DNA of 11,631 bases, from assembly GCA_964523875.1 (NCBI GenBank), contig CAZGAS010000042.1:1-11631 (forward strand), in the 5' to 3' direction. The position numbers and the translations under genes were made by a program. Under the pieces are notes generated by a model. It saw nothing but the letters and a program-made list of their open reading frames with translations. It was not told where the DNA came from and did not search any database. The DNA is from JAUVHV01 sp964523875. Lineage in GTDB: Bacteria; Omnitrophota; Gorgyraeia; JABMRG01. Positions 9,001 to 11,631 of the stretch are shown here, piece by piece; the first letter of the stretch is position 1, and the number at the start of each line of letters is the position of its first letter.

Positions 9001-11597
9001 GTTCACTTGCTGAAAAAGCACAAGGCCTTAAGGTGCAATGCTCTGATGGAAAAATAAGACCCGTGCTTGCACTTTCACAAGGGTTTATCAACTCTGCGAA
9101 TATGGCAAGGCGGATGGATGAAGATAAAGATAAAAGAGTTTCGGGGTGGTTTATATTACATCAATTACTACACGAGTTAGGTCATACCAATATAGAGAAA
9201 AACTATAACCTTGACACTATTGCCCAGGACTTCTCAGAAGAACTTGAAAATAAGGGCGTTGTTGATGCCCTTATGACAAAGATTGAATTCAGGATGACAG
9301 AGCTGAACAAGCAAGACGCTGATATTATATCATTAAGAGAGAAAGTAGATGCCCTGGTAGAAAAAATAGAGCCTGCAATGAGTAGCGGGGTAAAAGGTCA
9401 TTATTCCTATCGCAATCTATATACCAGGTTAGCTGGCGATAGAAGGGTGTTGAGGTCTGACGCAGAGACGATGGATGCAATATATAAATCAACAATAGAT
9501 CAATATATTGGCGAGGCGGAGGCAAAGGGTGAAGCTGGTGATTATGCAGAAGCATTATATCTGTTAAAAAATAATAATAAGCTGAGATCTGATATAGTTA
9601 ATCTGGCTGGAAGCGATAATCGTATAAAATCTGAACCGACGCAATATAGATTATCAATAGAATCATTAGTAAAAGAGGTATTAACAGACTTTATAGCGCA
9701 AGTTAAGCTAAAAGCTGCAGAGAGACAGGAAGCAGAATCACTAAAAAAGACGCTTATTGAAGAAGAATTCCTTAAGGAAGAATATGCTAATGATGCAGAC
9801 GAGTTTTTAAAAGCCAAGGAAGCCTATGAAAAAACGCAGCAAAAGGAAACGCAGAAGATTATTGATAAGATCCTCAAGCAAAAAGATGCTGAAAGAGAAG
9901 CTTCAAGAAAGATTATGACAGTCGCGCTTATTGCGGAAGGATTGCTTGCTGAATCTGATAGCAATAATAAAGCCTCTGTAGAAAAGTCGTTTAAAGCTTA
10001 TGAGTTGTTATACAATATTTTTAGTACTTATCAGGAGAAAATGAGAGAGGGCATTACGCTGACACTAAAAAAGCATGGTTATCTTGGAGACGATACAACT
10101 GATTACAACAACGCAATTAAAGAAGCACAGGAAAGTGGGCACAGAGAAGTTAATATAGAGATGAATATAGTCGCTTTGGATGCCCAAGAAGAATACCTAA
10201 ATAAGCCAATAAAGCAGTTAATAGATGAGGGATATATGCCATCTAATCATAATCTTGTTACGCTTAAAGATGAACAGAATGTAGCGAGTGAAGTGTATAA
10301 TATGCTTGTACGGATAAATGAGGCAGCACAAGGAGGAAACTCTAAAGAAGAGCCTGGCCCTGTTTCTTCACAAGAAACGCCAAAGCAGTCTTCAGCAGGT
10401 ACGTCTAAAGAATCAAAACGCCTGCTTGAAGAGGCACTGTCAGGAATAGAGGGCAGATATCCTGAGTATGCGGCTAAGATACGAAAGGTATTCGATAAAT
10501 ATGATAATGTTGAGATTGCTTCGCTTGTGGCTCGCAATGACGAGCTTGGTACAGTAAAAGATGATGGCACTATCGTCCTTCCTGTTGAGCTTATTGAGGC
10601 GATATGCCTGCTTAATAGCAGAGGCATAATTACCCTACAATCTATAATAGCCTATCACAATGCGCCTGAAAAAGAGAAGCTCTCTACACAGGCTAAAATC
10701 CTTGGTATAACAGAAAGCCAGATGGCTGATATGCGCGGAAATATTGTAAATCTTATGAATAGTCTTGAGAATATCAAGGCAAGTATTCAGACACCAGAGC
10801 AGAAAAAGGCACTGACAGATGCTATATACAGTATATTACATGAATTTGAGAAAAAAGGCGGTTCACTTGCTGAGATGAAACGTGATTTACTCAAGATAAC
10901 CGATATGCCTCTGCGGGTAGCAAATGCGATACTTAATCCTGTATTTGCGATAATGAGCCAGGTGATAAAGCCCAGAATGACAGGACTTGAAACAACAGGT
11001 ACCGTGACATACGGCGCCGATACTGCGCTGGTGTCAGTGAATGTAGTAAATGGAGTAACTACTAGTGTTGGATACGAACTGCCTGTGAGCAGAGGACAGT
11101 CTCTTGTGTTGGAATCAGATACAGTTACAGATATGCTTGCTGAAACACTTGGTGCTATTGTAAGTAAGATTCCTGATAATGTCAGAGAGACTATAACAGT
11201 GTCGGTATATGGTGATAATAGAGCGCAGGCAATAAATAAACTTGCGGTTTATGGAGTAACAGCTACAACAGATATTAAGAAAGCGAATATCGCGACAGTT
11301 GTATATACAAATACAGCTATAGACACGCTTGCTGAATACACAAGATTTGTGCAGGTTGAACAATCTTCAGTTACGGCAAATAATATCGTGACAGCTTCAC
11401 AGATAATATTAGCAATATTCCATATGCCGTTTAAGCAGTTTGTTGTATTTATGAATGAGCGAGGTATTGATATAGGAATATCAAATGAAAACTGGGAATC
11501 CATGTATGGTAATACAGACTCAGGTACTATAAAGATAAAGCCTGTTGACAATGATGAGATCAAGAGGATTAGTGATCTTGTTGAGCAGAACGCGTAA
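3..11597 (+). CDS. Giant multi-domain membrane protein with SecA-like ATPase and HExxH metallopeptidase motif
   Basis: This single open frame of 3864 codons runs from ATG at 3-5 to TAA at 11595-11597. I do not recognise the full-length protein. Visible modules in order are: a tandem repeat (residues 8-43), a hydrophobic multi-span region (80-540), a charged helical region with coiled coil (545-1290), a SecA-like ATPase (about 1300-1990), an unassigned helical region (1990-2580), a hydrophobic hairpin (2586-2625), a coiled coil (2707-2828), a zinc-peptidase-type HELGH motif (3057-3061), a coiled coil (3225-3304), a low-complexity linker (3442-3472) and a Thr/Val-rich C-terminal domain (3660-3864). 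The frame is already open at the window edge, so the start is provisional. No signal peptide is visible after this ATG. It is over four times the length of a normal SecA (about 900 residues), and the ATPase sits in its middle, so it is not a housekeeping SecA. A membrane-bound protein-handling machine is an inference. The reading frame is certain; the function is not. Confidence 0.93.
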   Translation: MDSTSTGRAILRAEQAIDAAPTKIYRAILGAGKAIGAATIKIYNDPGMILTGLSEAGSFVWNDALVPVAKLAYDGKLPDAIVYAAETIIGSVVTGTLDLFIGVSVSASWLTGGSVGDLLNLIGVDNQLNQNWYNETQKTVTGSKISEFSIATSEHVIKPVAGLIAGGWVAIFSLAFPQFASTAIEMIDYGKNEFQLQAAFDAAMTIYFVGSMLRWGLISMTESIYSAFVPAVTSTSVVAGTRIGKALLSVASNYPNLSAMTIGAVVYGTAGQIIAITTEGRWLTFAETVSQMFDGAAVALLLRLGVTRIGKALYNKGITANSIWGQQIVDGFVAFGKNPAMFNEAALKAVGNFIMISPFFTIAGSIVHPLFETLFHGKEFKYEWPSWRNFVAEAAGMAKMGLWLGPVIGIFQMSTQTARGLASRVSENLAYRIEAMFSRHTITDFTRGLFTRNPKALADILTDASKINTGISRGILAGASITAKINSAIFISGVLAFVEELSYTIMVKIFRMDAGENSFARKLAGLIAFAALFFLPAPRKFNPNAQKALRMFKKVEQSLESKNAILNERTKQIKEILNKQDMSKFRGYERITVNEILQAIMLRSPANIKAIAESNGDREIGSIIKSLDTTVLSRVKVSELPEVLNAANALKIEIDARELARELAAERTMSIESARVKAREELKADKNGILMPYLRYLLKIQQVRLDVKQKYEVLGVFQNITLVAIRDMIVKNNKKNTSFAEKSFWDVVSKFKEVWYTVRDAAKLSRIETGESISIKESYRNAARDLVIITEKESLENVKNEYSKNVIELAKKPVKQQADMGQKYIGMVGFKTSRIRRALDWLFNKANIRKAETPEQACKDAVVALKKAFADTPENTAVAMRNHRIALNNLLLSQRSNPTSEGNKHLKEMQEDYESIYGFKDPIYLSNRIKGLEQETKDLKKEIKELDQKHSTDVKETERLQDYEKELKRAQTELKFFAGKYDTLLKGNGIDGGIVGLAREKQKYITDQVRMLSPQDKTSKYFKVIEIKYKVAEIKESADMRFDGIGRLVELNRIKLEAKIALVERQVDIAAKQKAVLIMRDMQAPLTEKVLSLYAKKITDKSIDKAAKTEALEKLKDTTIEFDGKKMTIQEARVRYQELSAEVNRIQSEHTHSNIGKQQLETLLLTELSLRIKVLKRKGDKAKDALNEMYEMMTKARIDILGETQLLGKKVSAIDPAKIALSKAELKYVRESNYTSTISRLRDLAYGDRLLPRQQYMQIDNNAFELSGQGKKNMFRVKIKEDAGMSDDMKRELEKDIKVINELMKKFEDAVDHPLSWIRAQSVLNIVCSHNAAFELATGFGKTTMAPLMAAIILKTRPYIERVMIVCPDPGTRKDAFDKSRDIVDYLLGNDSVTVKDGKLERSGRDIDTKVIDLDQVNSRSPKMIYIAEKAKVIYTDMSTLGFLQQSFIESGGKDTLFKMLSRKTLMLQDEFHTAALESTPYIKGSKEAPLADAIAEAAVKVRDWLWNESEAKSYQELMRWIRIKMVAEEYYDATLSAKMDHTFLKGHENEPVFKALYENKFSKRAFDGFMQGAKMEMNIDYYSLTQEQCRELGLSEAQYLHRIVPSHDGPAPRMFFSDPFLASALECMINKNKIGSAKDLIAVVKTSPVSVQATWKQVITSIINNGGSVIGMTGTLLGVKEAIGFGYNIPSILGKNMANKYFCSISGANPILSGELFTGGAGSLFDIFIDNMSTNGNRDIIVLNNMRRIGSGIPEKALAKAAKQQNYLIVERTPGGSWKITKDGVNLLAKYAPEVSSLVARILFMRGEANQALLNESLKREAGASYDKAQQAFAEVVEKIGNQRLVWYIDPSGNTGLDLMAVNARFVHLLDTHTTMTQALQGLGRDRGLRFDNGDISEYLFNQKRIYMIDSKKADNTISSYEIGDLFSKLNYNEQKATRRSNYDVAIQSIRDVPTNIIMRMMANAKTEKELGVLREWLQHYQTQQTLETELLASPHKPLSALQKAVMGTQDFINRFSANVADTKVMRKPVTDVEGKTTYPLTAAIMLSPSSRLLLKSAAQYKPEEIMKMLTLNTYKVQTSGRQEISNLKSIFSYENLPDLIRRINSTITLDSLSNTVEAGGFGMSPRSVTRIMETVIEKPGTITASMEEIGKATTTLYYDRVEGIKMMTAIMLQHASDSEITPVLLQIQNACNNDESTLSIMNSVFSAIANLDTSAARHEKESLVQLFTMFIPGFKLDDITRFTQYYSAVGEVGTSRAVLISTPGDFKTFMEYGQVYASAKALGVIIESSVRQYNDYQQVISNRISSAKDLDEDERSYIQQMGARSLLHSLLKESGQKYAVGPALSKLDMASRHVMARYDAQADLKYEARFGRRIAGKIAIGYHNIMEKIYLMSGSLNLDKIYDSINETVEPLNINAEQKQLLRDSLSEVLSGIDSFDLLKMTAVDGAESISRPVRFGSIAGLVDIIKQVLVDNTKGENRITDDVDLSEMARKLGYNEIRKFLSSNNIKEQIRYRYEHFRVDKHADRIREVSEQVALKQKESDALGQKLLLGFTAKAKIAWINMTTPLRLRDLTASEMRIRGINGAFAVLTGVGAGVAATSLLGIGVIVFAIGLSSAYASYGLFRKAGLAINAKILSKQSRADIAKGLASAINGIDLRLQSEEKTVSSRQLIEVKSRAVRLLNEFISEENFAKRHDLAEKLNSINMYIADYDAVRTGKIDLYKEKELENLLSERKREVSKVEYEKLIAENKDTFDGLIAEIKEIDKEIADISTQSVASQKAVLKTLRDKKELMIEKLDQVNNDIKSKLDRKMYEVELEVIKEIQAEKPRSGVPSLEDRLKKLIELWVKIMGDEVAEAKIDSYLEFDRYSDALLSRNAEISSNQVFRVARMHYGVKNPTESEHISHLRRYASMGSDFIALTFDKNGMPVIQQAKDSSRADTREGIANAEHAFTVLKLLKENADETGDQELIEWYDTLVKAINEGSPDGVLIQISPVTMGGSLAEKAQGLKVQCSDGKIRPVLALSQGFINSANMARRMDEDKDKRVSGWFILHQLLHELGHTNIEKNYNLDTIAQDFSEELENKGVVDALMTKIEFRMTELNKQDADIISLREKVDALVEKIEPAMSSGVKGHYSYRNLYTRLAGDRRVLRSDAETMDAIYKSTIDQYIGEAEAKGEAGDYAEALYLLKNNNKLRSDIVNLAGSDNRIKSEPTQYRLSIESLVKEVLTDFIAQVKLKAAERQEAESLKKTLIEEEFLKEEYANDADEFLKAKEAYEKTQQKETQKIIDKILKQKDAEREASRKIMTVALIAEGLLAESDSNNKASVEKSFKAYELLYNIFSTYQEKMREGITLTLKKHGYLGDDTTDYNNAIKEAQESGHREVNIEMNIVALDAQEEYLNKPIKQLIDEGYMPSNHNLVTLKDEQNVASEVYNMLVRINEAAQGGNSKEEPGPVSSQETPKQSSAGTSKESKRLLEEALSGIEGRYPEYAAKIRKVFDKYDNVEIASLVARNDELGTVKDDGTIVLPVELIEAICLLNSRGIITLQSIIAYHNAPEKEKLSTQAKILGITESQMADMRGNIVNLMNSLENIKASIQTPEQKKALTDAIYSILHEFEKKGGSLAEMKRDLLKITDMPLRVANAILNPVFAIMSQVIKPRMTGLETTGTVTYGADTALVSVNVVNGVTTSVGYELPVSRGQSLVLESDTVTDMLAETLGAIVSKIPDNVRETITVSVYGDNRAQAINKLAVYGVTATTDIKKANIATVVYTNTAIDTLAEYTRFVQVEQSSVTANNIVTASQIILAIFHMPFKQFVVFMNERGIDIGISNENWESMYGNTDSGTIKIKPVDNDEIKRISDLVEQNA
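24..131 (+). repeat. Two-copy 54-bp tandem repeat at the N-terminus
   Basis: Residues 8-25 (RAILRAEQAIDAAPTKIY) and 26-43 (RAILGAGKAIGAATIKIY) are adjacent copies of one 18-residue unit. They match at 12 of 18 positions by eye, and the DNA copies are at 24-77 and 78-131. The unit is amphipathic and Ala/Ile-rich, so it probably forms a helix. The array begins only seven codons after the provisional start, so further copies upstream of the window are possible, which would mean the annotated ATG is internal. Confidence 0.85.
240..1610 (+). other. N-terminal multi-span hydrophobic (membrane) region of the giant protein
   Basis: Codons 80-536 encode about nine hydrophobic stretches separated by short polar or charged loops. 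By eye they lie near residues 80-110, 159-176, 202-219, 259-276, 293-304, 350-367, 393-411, 487-499 and 523-536. Several are Gly/Ala/Ile-rich, as is common in polytopic membrane proteins, and loops often carry Arg or Lys. Some stretches (293-304, 487-499) are short and may be re-entrant or buried helices rather than true spans, so the count and topology are uncertain. I do not recognise a transporter or translocon family here. The likely role is to anchor the rest of the protein in a membrane. A pore role next to the SecA-like motor is possible but unsupported by any motif. Confidence 0.7.
642..941 (+). repeat. Diverged internal repeat of about 66 residues in the membrane region
   Basis: Residues 214-247 and 281-313 share a pattern: an RW pair, an E[ST][IV] followed by an F five to seven residues later, and an identical TRIGKAL at 241-247 and 307-313. 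The two TRIGKAL segments use different codons in most positions, so the amino acids are better conserved than the DNA. That fits an old duplication kept by selection on the protein. One or two single-residue gaps are needed to align the copies, so the case is suggestive rather than firm. Confidence 0.45.
1968..1991 (+). repeat. Perfect 12-bp tandem duplication
   Basis: The 12-base unit gcaagggaatta occurs twice back to back (1968-1979 and 1980-1991), encoding ARELAREL at residues 656-663. It keeps the frame and adds one helical turn. The identity at DNA level suggests a recent slippage duplication within the helical region. Confidence 0.8.
2781..2957 (+). other. Coiled coil 1 of the giant protein
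   Basis: Residues 927-985 contain closely spaced Leu/Ile residues at heptad-like intervals among Lys and Glu (for example LEQETKDLKKEIKEL) and no proline. This is the clearest predicted coiled coil in the first half of the protein. It may drive self-association or form a rigid stalk leading to the ATPase. Confidence 0.7.
4011..4034 (+). other. Walker A (P-loop) ATP-binding motif
   Basis: ATGFGKTT at residues 1337-1344 has the TG-x-GKT form of SecA and related superfamily 2 ATPases. The nucleotide-binding K1342 and T1343 are intact. Phe replaces the usual Glu of SecA's GEGKT. Confidence 0.85.
4407..4421 (+). other. Walker B (DExH-type) motif
   Basis: QDEFH at residues 1469-1473 follows a hydrophobic strand (KTLML), as expected for Walker B. 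D1470 (magnesium) and E1471 (catalytic) are both present. SecA has DEVD(S) here, so His in place of Asp makes this formally a DExH box. Confidence 0.82.
5973..7740 (+). other. Unassigned helical region after the ATPase
   Basis: Codons 1991-2580 encode a mixed region with many predicted helices and no catalytic motif I recognise. Its only cysteine is C2193. It starts where the wing and scaffold domains of SecA would sit, but I see no sequence resemblance to them. It ends just before the second hydrophobic segment. It could hold further substrate- or partner-binding domains; a structure prediction would be the most informative view. Confidence 0.4.
7758..7877 (+). other. Second hydrophobic segment, probable transmembrane hairpin
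   Basis: Residues 2586-2625 are almost entirely Gly, Ala, Val, Leu, Ile and Ser, with no charge until R2626. The length of 40 residues suits two helices with a tight turn near L2603-G2605 (GVGAGVAATSLLGIGVIVF). Arginines at 2580 and 2582 precede it and R2626/K2627 follow, so both ends could lie on the same face of the membrane, which favours a hairpin. If so, the ATPase and the downstream HELGH region are on the same side. Confidence 0.75.
8121..8486 (+). other. Coiled coil 2 of the giant protein
   Basis: Residues 2707-2828 are dominated by Lys, Glu, Asp, Leu and Ile with heptad-like hydrophobic spacing (for example LIAEIKEIDKEIADI) and lack proline until P2829. It follows the hydrophobic hairpin and would extend the next domain away from the membrane. 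Confidence 0.7.
8640..9258 (+). other. Putative zinc-metallopeptidase region with HELGH motif
   Basis: Residues 3053-3065 read HQLLHELGHTNIE, with the zincin signature HExxH as H3057-E3058-L-G-H3061. It is preceded by a hydrophobic helix (GWFIL) and followed by SEELENKG, in which E3079, E3080 or E3082 lies 18-21 residues after the second histidine. That is about the spacing of the third zinc ligand in gluzincins such as thermolysin. There is no HExxHxxGxxH extension, so it is not a typical metzincin. Upstream, residues 2880-3050 look like a compact globular domain. The family knowledge supports two histidines binding zinc and the glutamate activating water, but I cannot assign a peptidase family. 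It could be inactive, or could act on the protein itself or on material handled by the ATPase. The domain limits given are approximate. Confidence 0.6.
9675..9914 (+). other. Coiled coil 3 of the giant protein
   Basis: Residues 3225-3304 are rich in Glu, Lys, Ala and Gln with regular Leu/Ile spacing (for example KIIDKILKQKDAEREASRK) and no Gly or Pro. It is a probable long helix or coiled coil separating the HELGH region from the C-terminal part. Confidence 0.68.
10326..10418 (+). other. Low-complexity flexible linker
   Basis: Residues 3442-3472 are mostly Ser, Pro, Gly, Glu, Gln, Thr and Lys (for example GPVSSQETPKQSSAGTS). It is the only clearly disordered stretch in the protein and marks a boundary between the coiled-coil part and the C-terminal 390 residues. 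It may be a natural cleavage or hinge point. Confidence 0.75.
10980..11594 (+). other. C-terminal Thr/Val-rich domain, probably beta-rich
   Basis: Residues 3660-3864 differ in composition from the rest: many Thr, Val, Ser, Asn and Tyr, few Lys/Glu helices, and alternating patterns such as TGTVTYGADTALVSVNVV that suggest beta strands. A mixed alpha/beta part (residues about 3700-3770, with ETITVSVYGDN and NIATVVYTN) follows. The protein ends in a short charged helix (DEIKRISDLVEQNA). I recognise no family, sorting motif or LPxTG-like signal. A binding or assembly role is conceivable but not shown. Confidence 0.5.
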
Positions 11598-11631
11598 TAT
11601 TAAGTGAGCGCCAACTATTGATATACAATCT
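11598..11631. other. Short non-coding tail after the stop codon
   Basis: Only 34 bases follow the TAA. I see no GC-rich hairpin with a T-run, no ribosome binding site followed by a start, and no RNA gene. Whether transcription ends here or continues into another gene cannot be judged. Confidence 0.7.

Noticed and set aside
10247..10627. Reverse-strand open frame of 126 codons, Ser-rich
   Set aside because: It is antisense to the linker and neighbouring coding sequence. The Ser richness mirrors Glu/Gly/Ala codons on the plus strand, and no motif supports it.
10680..10790. Helix-turn-helix-like pattern around ILGITESQMADMRGNIVNL
   Set aside because: The resemblance is weak, and a DNA-binding role has no support inside a long helical part of a membrane protein.
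9000..10873. Shared 14-base string ggttcacttgctga at 9000-9013 and 10860-10873, both encoding GSLAE
   Set aside because: The flanking residues do not align, so chance plus preferred codons explains it better than a repeat or a recombination site.
11598..11631. Possible terminator after the stop codon
   Set aside because: No stable GC-rich stem or T-run can be seen in the 34 bases available.

Overview
The window is filled by one uninterrupted forward-strand open reading frame (bases 3-11597, 3864 codons, roughly 425 kDa at an average residue mass). It ends in TAA 34 bases before the window ends. I find no second gene, RNA gene, CRISPR array or insertion sequence. The first ATG is two bases from the window edge, so no ribosome binding site can be seen and the true N-terminus may lie upstream. 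Residue n starts at base 3n.

The protein is modular. Residues 8-43 are a tandem 18-residue repeat. Residues 80-540 hold about nine hydrophobic segments, probably a membrane domain, with a second, older repeat inside it. Residues 545-1290 are highly charged and helical, with a strong coiled coil at about 927-985. Residues 1300-1990 form a superfamily 2 ATPase whose motifs, in order and spacing, look most like the SecA preprotein translocase motor (ATGFGKT, QDEFH, GMTGT, QGLGRDRG). Residues 1990-2580 are helical and unrecognised. A second hydrophobic hairpin lies at 2586-2625. Next come a coiled coil (2707-2828), a zinc-metallopeptidase-type HELGH motif (3057-3061), another coiled coil (3225-3304), a Ser/Pro/Gly/Glu linker (3442-3472), a helical stretch, and a C-terminal Thr/Val-rich, probably beta-rich domain (3660-3864).

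The organism is most likely an uncultured bacterium. The base composition is AT-rich by eye. Giant multi-domain ORFs with membrane segments, long helical stretches and embedded enzyme modules are known from Omnitrophota (former OP3), which is my best guess. No marker gene is present to prove this.

The notable feature is the combination in one polypeptide of a multi-span membrane region, a SecA-type motor and a HExxH zinc site. A membrane-anchored machine that moves or unfolds protein and also cuts it is a reasonable hypothesis, but the sequence alone does not show the substrate, the topology or whether either active site works.
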